A stretch of DNA of 64,000 nucleotides from NCBI GenBank assembly GCA_030019445.1, contig JASEEU010000005.1:101047-165046 (forward strand), read 5' to 3'. Below are positions 1 through 8,267 of the stretch, in pieces (position 1 is the stretch's first letter; each line of letters begins with the position of its first letter). This DNA is from Anaerosomatales bacterium. Its GTDB lineage: Bacteria; Actinomycetota; Coriobacteriia; Anaerosomatales; Anaerosomataceae. The translations under genes and the position numbers were made by a program. Under the pieces are notes generated by a model. That model was not told where the DNA came from. It did no database searches and worked only from the letters and a program-made list of their open reading frames with translations.

Positions 1-67
1 GGATCAACATCGAGCACGAATGGCAGTGCATGCCGGTGGTCTTGTAGTGCCGGGTGACGCTCGCCAT
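1..67 (-). CDS. Partial heavy-metal-associated (HMA) domain protein, N-terminus only
   Basis: The first 22 codons of a minus-strand gene that runs off the left edge. The start ATG (65-67) follows an AGGAGT Shine-Dalgarno at about 71-77. The peptide begins MASVTRHYKTTGMHCHSC, and GMHCHSC is the Gly-Met-x-Cys-x-x-Cys loop of HMA domains, which bind Cu(I) or Zn(II) in CopZ-like chaperones and at the N-terminus of P1B-type ATPases. The opening beta strand reaching the loop near residue 12 fits both. Whether this is a small chaperone or an ATPase cannot be decided from the fragment. The domain call is fairly secure; the metal is unknown. Confidence 0.7.
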   Translation of the reverse strand, partial: MASVTRHYKTTGMHCHSCSMLI

Positions 68-83
68 CCTGACTCCTTTCGAA

Positions 84-104
84 ACGGTCGGCCCATCCGA
101 CCGT
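84..104 (-). terminator. Perfect 8-bp hairpin between zinc-ribbon gene and HMA gene
   Basis: ACGGTCGG (84-91) pairs perfectly with CCGACCGT (97-104) around a 5-nt loop. On the minus strand it lies downstream of the zinc-ribbon gene stop (151) and a few bases before the Shine-Dalgarno of the HMA gene. Only a three-T run follows it, so it may be a weak terminator or a leader/operator element of the HMA gene. Confidence 0.4.
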
Positions 105-150
105 CGTTACCCCTGTCCCGTTCGGGTCTGCGTGTGCACGGCCCCTCGCG

Positions 151-471
151 TCATCGCCGTCTGAGCATCTCACCGCAGTACGGACACATGCGCCACTGGC
201 CGAGAACGGACCGACCGCACGCGGGACACGCGTCGTGGCTTACGTCCATGTGATCGCGATCGCGCGGTTCCTGGCCGAGAAGCGCCCACGCCACTCCCCC
301 GATGATCGAAGCGGCGAGGATCGGCGCGAGCCATCCCGCAGGTGCGGTGAGGGTACAGCCGACCCATCCCGTCTCGGCGTTCACCACGAGCAGCATACCG
401 ACGACAGCCACTGCCGCCAGCACGGCGACTCCGGCTGTGAGGATGATCGTGTGCCCTCGCGCGCGCCGCAT
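151..471 (-). CDS. Small membrane protein with C-terminal zinc ribbon
   Basis: 106 aa from ATG at 469-471; a longer upstream reading frame would overlap the preceding regulator gene and has no membrane-protein character. Two hydrophobic segments are visible (about residues 8-30 and 46-66), followed by a C-terminal zinc ribbon with Cys82, Cys85, Cys96 and Cys99 (CPACG...CPYCG). Zinc-ribbon membrane proteins of this size are common in actinobacteria and have no assigned function. It lies 73 bases downstream of the sigma-54 regulator gene on the same strand and may be its last cotranscribed gene. Topology suggests the ribbon is cytoplasmic; this is inference. Confidence 0.7.
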   Translation of the reverse strand: MRRARGHTIILTAGVAVLAAVAVVGMLLVVNAETGWVGCTLTAPAGWLAPILAASIIGGVAWALLGQEPRDRDHMDVSHDACPACGRSVLGQWRMCPYCGEMLRRR

Positions 472-544
472 CTTCGCTCCGGTCCGAACGGACGTACGTC
501 GCGCACGATGCAAGGCATGTGCCAACAGCCGGAGCGGTCTGGCG

Positions 545-1894
545 TCAGAGACCGAACCTCGACATGCGCGCTTCCAGCGTCTTCGTCGTGAGCCCGAGGA
601 GCTTCGCCGCCTTGGGCACCGAGCTGCCGGTCCGATCGAGCGCCTGCTTGATGAGGTCCATCTCGACCTCCTCAAGGTCCACGCCGGTCTCGGGCAGCAC
701 GAAGCACCGCGCACCGCTGCTTGCTGACGTGACACCCACACGTACCTCGGCGGGGAGGTCCTCAGGCGTGATCTCCGGACCGTGGGCGAGGATGGCGATC
801 CGCTCGATGGTGTTCTCGAGCTCCCGGATGTTGCCCGGCCACTGGTAATCGACGAGCATCTGCATGGCCTCGGGAGTGATCCGCTTATCGCCCGCGCTGA
901 TCTTGTCCATGAAGTGTGCCACCAGAAGCGGGATATCGCCCTTGCGCTTGCGCAGCGGCGGCAGCGTGATCGGCACGACGTTCAACCGGTAGTAGAGGTC
1001 CTCGCGGAACGCGCCATCGGCGATGAGCTGCTGAAGGTCCTGATTGGTGGCCGCGACCACACGCACGTCGACTTCGATCGAGCGCGTGCCGCCGAGACGC
1101 TCGAACGTCCGCTCCTGGAGCACGCGCAGGAGCTTCACCTGGACCGCGGCCGTGATGTCCCCGATCTCGTCCAGGAAGAGCGTCCCTCCGTTGGCCATCT
1201 CGAAGCGCCCCGGCTTGGCGGTCACGGCCCCGGTGAACGCCCCCTTCTCGTAGCCGAACAGCTCGCTCTCGAGCAGCGTCTCCGGTAGCGCGCCCGCGCT
1301 CACCGAGACGAACGGCTTCTCGGCGCGGCCGGACAGCTTGTGCAGCGCGCGCGCCACGAGCTCCTTGCCGGTGCCCGACTCACCGTAGATCATGACGGTC
1401 GCGCTCGTGGGCGCGACCTTCTGCACCGTCTCGAGGACGGCGAGCATCGTGGAGTCCTGCGCGACGATCCCCTCGATGTCGTACTCGCGGTCGAGCTCCT
1501 CGCGCAGCCGATCGACCTCGGCGGCCAGCGCGCTCATCTTGAGCGCCTTGTCGACGGCGAGCTTGAGCTCCTCGAGGTCGAACGGCTTCTGGAGGTACTC
1601 GGTGGCCCCGACCTTCATCGCTTCGACCGCTCCCTGGATGTTGCCGTGCGCGGTCAGCATGATGATCGGGAACTGCTCGCCCTTCGCCCGCAGTCGCCGG
1701 ATGACCTCCATCCCATCGGGAGCGGGCATCTTGTGGTCGATGATCATGACGTCGGGAATCTGCTCCGCGACGGCCGAGAGCGCCTCCTTGCCATCGACCG
1801 CCTCGACGATCTCATAGCCCTCGGACTCGAGCGCCTGGCGAAGCACCCACCGCATGTTCTTCTCATCGTCGGCGATCAGCACGCGCCGGTTCAT
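545..1894 (-). CDS. Sigma-54-dependent NtrC-family response regulator
   Basis: 449 aa with the full three-domain layout. A receiver domain (1-120) has Asp53 in DHKMP and acidic residues near the N-terminus. The AAA+ domain has Walker A GESGTGKE (171-178), the sigma-54-contacting GAFTGA loop (218-223) and Walker [10 protein letters not shown] (236-244). The C-terminal Fis-like helix-turn-helix lies about 415-449. It would be phosphorylated by the kinase encoded next to it and would remodel sigma-54 polymerase at distant targets. Its start overlaps the kinase stop by 4 bases (ATGA), and rpoN lies just upstream, so kinase, activator and sigma factor form one unit. The regulated pathway cannot be inferred from sequence. 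Confidence 0.93.
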   Translation of the reverse strand: MNRRVLIADDEKNMRWVLRQALESEGYEIVEAVDGKEALSAVAEQIPDVMIIDHKMPAPDGMEVIRRLRAKGEQFPIIMLTAHGNIQGAVEAMKVGATEYLQKPFDLEELKLAVDKALKMSALAAEVDRLREELDREYDIEGIVAQDSTMLAVLETVQKVAPTSATVMIYGESGTGKELVARALHKLSGRAEKPFVSVSAGALPETLLESELFGYEKGAFTGAVTAKPGRFEMANGGTLFLDEIGDITAAVQVKLLRVLQERTFERLGGTRSIEVDVRVVAATNQDLQQLIADGAFREDLYYRLNVVPITLPPLRKRKGDIPLLVAHFMDKISAGDKRITPEAMQMLVDYQWPGNIRELENTIERIAILAHGPEITPEDLPAEVRVGVTSASSGARCFVLPETGVDLEEVEMDLIKQALDRTGSSVPKAAKLLGLTTKTLEARMSRFGL

Positions 1895-3414
1895 ACGCCC
1901 TCCTCCTCGATCTGCGCCACGGGCAGGGCCACGGTGAACGTCGTACCCGATCCCTCGGTGCTGCGGACCTCGATGCGCCCGCCGTGTTCGTCGATGATCC
2001 TGTGCACCATAGTAAGGCCAAGACCGGTGCCCTCGTCACGGGTTGAGTAGAACGGATCGAATACCTTTGAGAGTTGGTCTGGTGGCATGCCGGGACCGGT
2101 ATCGGCCACCCGAACCGACACGAACGCTCCCTCGTGCACGGTCGTGACGGTGATCGTGCCGCCGCCCTCCTCCATCGCCTGCACGGCGTTGGAGATGAGG
2201 TTCACGAACACCTGCTTCATCTGGTCGGCATCGGCCATCACCAGCGGCACCTCGTCATGCGGCTCCTGGACGATCGCGACGTTCGACTGGCCGGCGAACC
2301 GGCGCGTGAACAGGATGACGTCATCAAGGACGTCTGTGATCATCACCGGGCTCAGCGCGGGGCTCGAGGGTCGGCCGAAGTCGAGCAGCGCCTTGATGAC
2401 CTTGTCGAGGCGGTCGATCTCGTGCTTGATGACGTGCGTCGCCTCACGCACGCGCGCGGGCTGGCAGTCGGACTCCTCGACGAGCTGGACGCTCGCACGG
2501 ATGATCCCGAGCGGGTTGCGCACTTCGTGCGCGACGCCGGCAGTGAGCTCGCCCATCGCCGCGAGACGGTCCGCACGGATGAGCTGGTCGGTGAGGGCTT
2601 TCACCTCCGAGACGTCCTCGAGCGTGACGACTGCGCCGAGGATACGCCCGTCTATGTCGCGCATGCGCGACGTCACGACCTGCGCGTGCAGGGTCCGGCC
2701 GTTGTGCGTCACGAGCTTCATCTCCCGCAGCATCCTCGGCAAGCGTCCCTCGAGCACCTTGCGGACGTCGTCGTCGAGGCCGTCGTCGTCACCGAACAGC
2801 GTCCGGATGCGGCGCGGGACCATATCCACTTCGCGGATGCCGATCATGCGCTCGGCGGCGGGGTTGGCCGTCGCGACCGACCCGTCCGGGCCGACCGTGA
2901 TGACGCCGGACGTGATGGACCGCAGGATCGACTGCGTGTAGTCCTGGATGTTGACGAGCTGGATGGCGCGCTCTTCGAGCTTGCGGTACGCCTCCTCAAG
3001 CTGGACGCTCACCTGTTTGAGATCGCGCGTCCGCACCTCTTCGAGATCCCGCAGCCATCCGAAGAGCATGCCGATGGCGAGGTACATGACGATCTCGTAG
3101 AAGTTGTCGATGTGAGGGCCGAGAAGACCGCCGAGCGACATCTGCGCGTGGGGCGCGAACAACAGGCTCGCCGCGAGCGCGGTGATGAACCCGCCCCGCT
3201 TCCCGAAGACGAAGCCCGCGTACATGATGGGGATGTAGTACAGGCGCCGGTAGAGCATGTGCATGGGCATCGCACCGGCGGTCGTGTTCGTGAACAGGTG
3301 CAGCGCGGTGACGACCGCGAGCAGCACCACGATGAGCAGGACGTCCCGGACGGCCCCGTCGTTGGTGGTTCGCGGTCCCGCGGGGCCTCCCCGCGTCTGT
3401 GTCGCCTCGGCCAC
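1891..3414 (-). CDS. Membrane sensor histidine kinase with PAS domain
   Basis: 507 aa. N-terminal hydrophobic segments (about 24-42, 58-71, 75-90, 105-121) form a membrane sensor; a coiled linker (125-155) leads to a PAS domain (about 160-275). HisKA carries the phospho-acceptor His296 in AGVAHEVRNPLG, and the HATPase domain has N, D-T-G-P-G-M and G-T-G-L-G-L boxes. It autophosphorylates and should pass phosphate to the adjacent NtrC-type regulator. It starts 12 bases after the rpoN stop. No periplasmic ligand-binding domain is visible, so the signal is probably sensed in the membrane or by the PAS domain. Confidence 0.92.
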   Translation of the reverse strand: MAEATQTRGGPAGPRTTNDGAVRDVLLIVVLLAVVTALHLFTNTTAGAMPMHMLYRRLYYIPIMYAGFVFGKRGGFITALAASLLFAPHAQMSLGGLLGPHIDNFYEIVMYLAIGMLFGWLRDLEEVRTRDLKQVSVQLEEAYRKLEERAIQLVNIQDYTQSILRSITSGVITVGPDGSVATANPAAERMIGIREVDMVPRRIRTLFGDDDGLDDDVRKVLEGRLPRMLREMKLVTHNGRTLHAQVVTSRMRDIDGRILGAVVTLEDVSEVKALTDQLIRADRLAAMGELTAGVAHEVRNPLGIIRASVQLVEESDCQPARVREATHVIKHEIDRLDKVIKALLDFGRPSSPALSPVMITDVLDDVILFTRRFAGQSNVAIVQEPHDEVPLVMADADQMKQVFVNLISNAVQAMEEGGGTITVTTVHEGAFVSVRVADTGPGMPPDQLSKVFDPFYSTRDEGTGLGLTMVHRIIDEHGGRIEVRSTEGSGTTFTVALPVAQIEEEGV

Positions 3415-3426
3415 GTCGTCTCCGCT

Positions 3427-4824
3427 CTAGCGGCGCTTGCGCGCCCACGAGGGTTCGATGCCCATCTCCTCACGGTACTTCGCCACGGTCCGGCGCGCGA
3501 CCGCGATCCCTTCCTCGGCCAGCGCCTCCGCGAGCTTCTGGTCGGAGAGCGGCCTCTGGGCGTCTTCCGCCTCCAGCAGGTCCTTGATCTTCTGCTTGAC
3601 CGTCGTCGCCGCGATATCCATCCCCTGCGCTGTGCGGTACCCGCCCGAGAAGAAGTGCTTGAGCTCGAACAGGCCGTAGGGCGTGGCCATGTACTTGCCC
3701 GTCACGCCACGGCTGACCGTGGACAGGTGGACGCCAAGCTCGACAGCGACGTCTTCCAGGCGCAACGGACGCAGGTCGCCCTTGCCGTCCTCGAAGAAGT
3801 CGCGCTGGACCTCCAGGATGATCTCCGCGATGCGTGAGACCGTGTCGCGACGCCGGTCGACGTTCTTCATGAACGCCTCGGCGTTGCGGATCTTGTCCTT
3901 GAGGTACCGCTTGGTCTCCTCGTCGACGCTCGCGCCGGTGCGCAGCATAGAGCGGTAGCGTGGGCTCACGCGCAGCACGGGGACCGCCTCGTTGTTGGAG
4001 AGCACCACCCACTCGTCGCCGAATCTGCGGACCGTGACGTCCGGAAGCACGTACGCGGGCGCCTGTCCGGGCGAGAACGCGCCGGCGGGACGGGGGTTGA
4101 GCTCGCGCAGCACGTCGACGGTCGCGCGCACCTCCGCCTCGTCGACCTTCTCGGCGCGCGCGATCTTGCGGAAGTGGTTCGCGGCGACGTCATCGAGGTG
4201 CCGGTCGATGATGGCGGCGAGCAGGTCCGAATCCACGCCGAGGTAGCGCGCCTGGATGTGCAGCGCCTCGGCGACCGTGCGCGCCCCCACGCCCGGAGGG
4301 TCGAGCTGCTGCACGACGCGCAGCGCCGCCTCGGCGGTTTCGCCGGTCACCTCGGTGATGGCCGCGATCTCCGAGCAGTCACCCACGAAGAAGCCGTCGT
4401 CATCGAGCGAGCCGATCACCGCGCGCGCGGCCCGATCGACATCAGGCTCGAGGTCGAGCATGCCGAGTTGCTCGAGCAGGTAGTCGTCGAAGCTCTGGAC
4501 GCCGCCGACGAACTCCTCGGAGTTGATCTCCTCGGCGTTCGGGTCACGCGGACCCGAGTAGTCGATATCGTCGAGCTCGTCGTATTGGTCGAGCCACTCG
4601 TCCCACGAGCGCTCTTCCTCGGCCTCATCGACGCGGTCCTCTTCGAGCTCCTCCGGACCCTCGTCGAACTCCTCGACTTCAAGCACGGGGTTCTCGAGAA
4701 GCTCCGCCTCCACCAGCTGCTGGAGCTCGGCGACGGGCATCGCGAGTATGTTGAGGCCTTGGTAGACCTGTGGTGACAGCGTGACCTTCTGCCGAAGCTC
4801 AGGCCGCTGGGTGAGTTCCATCAC
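3427..4824 (-). CDS. rpoN: RNA polymerase sigma-54 factor RpoN
   Basis: 465 aa, the usual length. Region I (about 1-48) is Gln/Leu-rich and would contact activators; an acidic region II (about 48-95) follows. The core-binding and DNA-binding domains come next, ending in the RpoN box ARRTVAKYREEMGI near the C-terminus, which reads the -24 element. Sigma-54 recognises GG/GC promoters and needs an AAA+ activator; the NtrC-like protein two genes downstream provides one. Sigma-54 is absent from most actinobacteria, making this a useful lineage clue. First gene of the rpoN-kinase-regulator unit; about 95 bases of non-coding DNA separate it from the upstream transporter gene. Confidence 0.96.
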   Translation of the reverse strand: MMELTQRPELRQKVTLSPQVYQGLNILAMPVAELQQLVEAELLENPVLEVEEFDEGPEELEEDRVDEAEEERSWDEWLDQYDELDDIDYSGPRDPNAEEINSEEFVGGVQSFDDYLLEQLGMLDLEPDVDRAARAVIGSLDDDGFFVGDCSEIAAITEVTGETAEAALRVVQQLDPPGVGARTVAEALHIQARYLGVDSDLLAAIIDRHLDDVAANHFRKIARAEKVDEAEVRATVDVLRELNPRPAGAFSPGQAPAYVLPDVTVRRFGDEWVVLSNNEAVPVLRVSPRYRSMLRTGASVDEETKRYLKDKIRNAEAFMKNVDRRRDTVSRIAEIILEVQRDFFEDGKGDLRPLRLEDVAVELGVHLSTVSRGVTGKYMATPYGLFELKHFFSGGYRTAQGMDIAATTVKQKIKDLLEAEDAQRPLSDQKLAEALAEEGIAVARRTVAKYREEMGIEPSWARKRR

Positions 4825-4921
4825 GACCTCCGAACGCGCCGGACGCGCCGTGAAGCAGCGCCTTTAAGCAAAGAACGTACCACAGTGTATATGCTCGTTG
4901 GTGGAGGACAGGTAACGACGC

Positions 4922-5929
4922 TCAGCCGAGGGGCGGGATGTCCGGCCGCGGACGAACGGGGCGCTGAGCGACGAGGATGGCGGCGACCACGAGCAGCCCG
5001 CCGACGAGCTGCAGCCCGGTCAGGGTCTCCCCGAGAAGCCACCACGCGGCGAGTCCCGCGATGAAGGGCTCGAGCGTGGCGGTCACGGAAGCCTTGGTGG
5101 CATCGATGTACGCGAGGGCCTTCAGGAACACGCCGAACGGCACGACGGTGCTCACGAAGGCGATGAAGAGCACGGCTGCCGCGCCCCGCGGATCGCTCAC
5201 GACCCGTATCACCGTCGCCGGTCCTCCCAGATAGGCGAACCAGAAGAGCATCGCGGCGCCCAGGCCGTAGGTGAGCAGCGTCCAGGCCGAGTAGCGGTTA
5301 GCCGCATACTTGCCCATGAGCGTGTAGACGGCGAAGAAGAGCGCGGAGGCGAGGCCCCAGAACAGCCCGCCCGGAGAGACTTCGAGCCCGCCTCCCCCGA
5401 CAGCCCCGACCACCATCGCGCAACCGAGCACCGAGAGCCCGACCGCGACCGGGAGCGACCAGGTGAACCGTTCGCCGAGCGCCGCGACCGAGACCATGAG
5501 CACGAGGACCGGTGCGAGGTATTCGAGCAGGATCGCGGTGGCGACATCGGTCAGCGCGATCGCCTGGAAGTACGTGAAGTGGACGAGCGCCAGGCCGAAC
5601 ACGCCGAAGGCGCCGAGGAAGAGCAGGTCGCGCACGGGACGGGCCAGGCGCAAGGCGCCGCGCCGCGTGAGTCCCACATAGATGACGAGCATCAGGAAAC
5701 CGACGGTCGCGCGCGACGCGGCCAGCTCGACGGGAGCGATGTCGAGGCCGAGCGGCGGGAAGGGCCACCCGGTCGTCTGCGGCCCGGGGGCGGTGAAGAT
5801 CCACTTGGCGACCACGCCGCCGGTCGCCCAGCTGAGCGCGGCGAAGACAGCAAGGAAGTACCCGCGCAACCGGTGTGCGCCGCCGGCATCCGCGCCCCCG
5901 ACGGTGATGGAGGCCGACCTCGACCTCAT
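4922..5929 (-). CDS. EamA/DMT-family transporter
   Basis: 335 aa, with about ten hydrophobic helices in two EamA repeats (roughly 20-160 and 175-320), the usual arrangement for drug/metabolite transporters exporting amino acids, purines or other small metabolites. Substrate cannot be told from sequence. The start was placed at ATG 5927-5929, which overlaps the stop of the upstream cation-efflux gene (ATGA), rather than at a longer frame inside that gene. It is therefore probably cotranslated with the CDF transporter. Confidence 0.85.
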   Translation of the reverse strand: MRSRSASITVGGADAGGAHRLRGYFLAVFAALSWATGGVVAKWIFTAPGPQTTGWPFPPLGLDIAPVELAASRATVGFLMLVIYVGLTRRGALRLARPVRDLLFLGAFGVFGLALVHFTYFQAIALTDVATAILLEYLAPVLVLMVSVAALGERFTWSLPVAVGLSVLGCAMVVGAVGGGGLEVSPGGLFWGLASALFFAVYTLMGKYAANRYSAWTLLTYGLGAAMLFWFAYLGGPATVIRVVSDPRGAAAVLFIAFVSTVVPFGVFLKALAYIDATKASVTATLEPFIAGLAAWWLLGETLTGLQLVGGLLVVAAILVAQRPVRPRPDIPPLG

Positions 5930-6825
5930 GGAGTCCCGTCCTCGCTCTGCCGGGCCGTCTTCTCCCGCTGGTAGGCGTCGAACGGTTCGACATGCGCGAT
6001 GACGTCGGCGATCTGGTCGAACGCGTCGCACAGGTGGCGCTCGACCTGCTCGGCCACATCGTGCCCCTCGGCCACCGTCGCCCCGGGATCCACCTGGATG
6101 TGGAGGTCGACATAGACCTCCATGGCAAGCCCACGCGTACGCACGTCATGGCAGCCGAGGACGCCCGGCACCGTGAGGGCCGCGTCGCAGATGTCCTCCA
6201 CGGGCATCCGTGCCTGGTCGGAGAGCGTCGCGTTCGCGGACTTGAAGACGCGGACCGCGGCCGCAAGGATCGCGACCGCCACACCCAGACCGATGATGGG
6301 GTCGGCGAGCGGGTAGCCGAGCCGTACGGCGATCAGACCCGCGATGACGCCGAGGCTCACGAGCACATCGCTGGCCGTGTGGCTCGCGTCCGCCAGGAGG
6401 ATCTCGCTGCCGAGGCGACGACCCACCCGGCGCTCGTACGTGGTGACGACGATGTTCACGATGAGGGTGCCGATCATCACGACGAACGAGAGCGCGTCGA
6501 CACGCGGTCCCGGGCCCGGATCGAGCAGCTCCGAGACGGCCGATGAGCCCACACGCCATGCAGCGATCAGCAGCATGATGGCGATGACCGCCGAGGCGAA
6601 CGTCTCGTACTTCGCATGCCCGTAGGGATGGTCGGCGTCCGCGGGCCGTCCGGCGATGCCCATGCCAAGCAGCCCGATGACGTTGGACGTGCCGTCGAAG
6701 ACGGAGTGGAAGCCGTCGGCGGTCATCGCCACGGAGCCCGTGACCAGGCCGTAGCCGAGTTTGGCCGCTGCAACGAGCAGGTTCAGCGCGAGGATCCCCC
6801 AGAGCGTGCGCTTGACCGCGTGCAT
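5926..6825 (-). CDS. Cation diffusion facilitator (CDF) family efflux protein
   Basis: 299 aa. Six transmembrane helices are followed by a cytoplasmic C-terminal domain (about 210-299). The paired metal-site motifs of CDF proteins are visible: HSVFD in TM2 and HTASD in TM5; a DADHPYGHAKYE loop follows TM2. The family exchanges divalent metals (Zn, Fe, Mn, Cd) for protons. The ATG at 6825 is preceded by AGGAG 9 bases upstream, so the longer frame was rejected. It is divergent from the CsoR-family gene, and the CsoR operator lies about 70 bases upstream, so it could share that control, though no minus-strand promoter was pinned down. Confidence 0.88.
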   Translation of the reverse strand: MHAVKRTLWGILALNLLVAAAKLGYGLVTGSVAMTADGFHSVFDGTSNVIGLLGMGIAGRPADADHPYGHAKYETFASAVIAIMLLIAAWRVGSSAVSELLDPGPGPRVDALSFVVMIGTLIVNIVVTTYERRVGRRLGSEILLADASHTASDVLVSLGVIAGLIAVRLGYPLADPIIGLGVAVAILAAAVRVFKSANATLSDQARMPVEDICDAALTVPGVLGCHDVRTRGLAMEVYVDLHIQVDPGATVAEGHDVAEQVERHLCDAFDQIADVIAHVEPFDAYQREKTARQSEDGTP

Positions 6826-6882
6826 GCGACCGGTCTCCTGCGGCGTTGTAGCCCGTGTGTAGCCCACCGCTGTCGGCGCCCC

Positions 6883-6912
6883 TTGCCGTCGCATACCCCC
6901 AGGGGGTATATT
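6883..6912 (+). promoter_or_regulatory. csoR promoter with CsoR-type operator in its spacer
   Basis: TTGCCG (6883-6888) and TATATT (6907-6912) are separated by 18 bases. The spacer holds a perfect 17-bp palindrome, ATACCCCCAGGGGGTAT (6893-6909), with the G/C-tract architecture of CsoR/RcnR/CstR-family operators. A bound repressor would block polymerase, giving autoregulation of the gene at 6969. A near-identical site controls the thioredoxin gene at 8224. Confidence 0.85.
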
Positions 6913-6968
6913 CGTGCATGACGACGACTATTGTACGTCATCCGAACAGCGAGCAAGGAGCGCCAGCC

Positions 6969-7268
6969 GTGGCCGACACCACCGAGCAGCCGATAGCGAA
7001 CGAAGAAGAGCGCCGACGCATCATCAACCGCCTGAAGCGCCTGGAGGGCCAGGTCCGCGGGCTGCAGACGATGATCGAGTCGGGCAAGGACTGCGAGGCG
7101 GTCCTGACGCAGATCATGGCGGCCAAATCGGCCCTCAACCAGGTCGGGCTCCATATCATCGGCTACTCGATGAAGACCTGTCTGGTCGACGAGGGCGACA
7201 AGTCCCGGGATGAGCTCATCGACGAGGCGATCGGCGTGTTCCTCAAGTACTCGAGCTGCGTGCAGTAG
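6969..7268 (+). CDS. CsoR/RcnR-family transcriptional repressor, CstR-like ligand set
   Basis: 99 aa, all-helical DUF156 family repressor. The GTG start at 6969 was chosen because AAGGAG ends 8 bases before it; an ATG at 6918 lies too close to the promoter. The core (IINRLKRLEGQVRGL) is typical of the family. In Cu(I) sensors the ligands are Cys, His-x3-Cys. Here Cys42 and Cys71 are present but the His position is Ser67 (S-M-K-T-C). Keeping the two cysteines without the His is the pattern of persulfide-sensing CstR, and the second operator lies before a thioredoxin gene, which fits sulfur stress. Copper sensing is not excluded (His62 is nearby). Converges with the DUF302 gene one base away. 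Confidence 0.85.
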   Translation: MADTTEQPIANEEERRRIINRLKRLEGQVRGLQTMIESGKDCEAVLTQIMAAKSALNQVGLHIIGYSMKTCLVDEGDKSRDELIDEAIGVFLKYSSCVQ

Positions 7269-7269
7269 C

Positions 7270-7650
7270 TCACCCGACGGCATCGTCGACGAGGCGCTCG
7301 ACGTCCCGCTCGAGTTCGGAGACGTACTCGTCGTCCTCCAGCCCCGCCATCACGTGGCTGAGCGCGGTCGGGCGGAGCGCCGAGACGAACACGGCATCCC
7401 CTTCCGCGTACACGTGCAGGCGGCACACGTACACCAGGTCCCGCTCGGCGGTGTGCCAGCCGCGCGCGTACCGCGCCGAGACGAGCTCGTAGATCTTGAG
7501 CGGCTGGATCTCGAAACCCTTAGAGGCGACCATCGACTGCATGTCGTGGATCCGGGCGACAGCGAAGCCGTGGGCGCCGATGCAGCGCTCCACGGCTTCG
7601 ACAGTGGTCGTGAAGTCTCGCGTCGCTTTACGCTTGTAGGTGAAGTCCAT
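7270..7650 (-). CDS. DUF302 domain protein
   Basis: 126 aa. The sequence resembles the DUF302 fold throughout: an N-terminal strand, a helix (VEAVERCIGAHGFAVAR), then a run comparable to the family's A..AL core and a final strand-helix segment. DUF302 proteins are small, often found with sulfur or metal stress genes, and have no established activity. It is the third gene of the operon driven by the CsoR-controlled promoter at 8268-8296, 48 bases after the FmdB-like gene. No signal peptide, so cytoplasmic. Confidence 0.65.
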   Translation of the reverse strand: MDFTYKRKATRDFTTTVEAVERCIGAHGFAVARIHDMQSMVASKGFEIQPLKIYELVSARYARGWHTAERDLVYVCRLHVYAEGDAVFVSALRPTALSHVMAGLEDDEYVSELERDVERLVDDAVG

Positions 7651-7698
7651 GCAGCCACCCCTGGCGGCGGCGTGGGTCTCACGGACCCGGCGTCACGC

Positions 7699-7896
7699 TC
7701 AACCGAATCCGCCCACGCTCGCACAGCCGCTCGAAGCCGACGATGACGTCTGCTTCACGAAGCCGCCACCGACGCCGGTGGTGACATCGTTCGAACCGCA
7801 GACCGGGCACACCTTATCTTCGGTTCGAATGAGCCGCTGCATGAATCGCTCGAACCGGTGACCGCACTCCCGGCAGATCAGGTCATACGTCGGCAC
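7699..7896 (-). CDS. FmdB-family zinc-ribbon protein
   Basis: 65 aa from GTG at 7894-7896, giving the family's usual opening (V/M)PTYDLICRECGHRF. Cys8, Cys11, Cys30 and Cys33 form a single zinc ribbon, followed by a low-complexity Gly/Ser tail. FmdB-type proteins are regulatory or metal-binding proteins of unclear role. The gene starts 4 bases after the thioredoxin stop, so it is cotranscribed and probably translationally coupled. An upstream in-frame ATG would overlap the thioredoxin gene heavily and was not used. Confidence 0.8.
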   Translation of the reverse strand: MPTYDLICRECGHRFERFMQRLIRTEDKVCPVCGSNDVTTGVGGGFVKQTSSSASSGCASVGGFG

Positions 7897-7900
7897 AGCG

Positions 7901-8224
7901 TCACACCAACCCGAACTCCCTGCCCAGCGCGTCCGCGCCGCGGGCACCGACGACATGCGAGACCAGCGTACCACGCTCGAACAGCGCGATGGTGGGGATG
8001 CTCATGACGCCGTAGCGCATGGCGATCTCCTGGTTCTCGTCGACGTTCACCTTCACGAACTTGGCGTTGTCCCCGACAGTCGTCGCGAGCTTCTCGAGCT
8101 CGGGTGCGACCATCCGACAGGGACCGCACCACGGAGCCCAGAAGTCGACGATCACCGGGACGTCGGAGCCAAGCACCTCGCCGTCGAACTGGGCGGCCGA
8201 TATGTCTTTGATGGAACCGCTCAC
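7901..8224 (-). CDS. Thioredoxin
   Basis: 107 aa, the standard thioredoxin length, with the active site WCGPC at Cys33/Cys36 and the cis-Pro region MSIPT. It is a cytoplasmic dithiol reductant needing a thioredoxin reductase not found in the window. The GTG start at 8222-8224 follows a strong AGGAGGAGG Shine-Dalgarno; the in-frame ATG at 8242 has no ribosome site. First gene of an operon with FmdB-like and DUF302 genes, transcribed from a near-consensus promoter whose spacer carries a CsoR-family operator, so this is an inducible thioredoxin rather than the housekeeping copy. Confidence 0.95.
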   Translation of the reverse strand: MSGSIKDISAAQFDGEVLGSDVPVIVDFWAPWCGPCRMVAPELEKLATTVGDNAKFVKVNVDENQEIAMRYGVMSIPTIALFERGTLVSHVVGARGADALGREFGLV

Positions 8225-8267
8225 TCGGGTCCTCCTCCTCATGTAGGTCGATACCGTGCCTGCGCCC

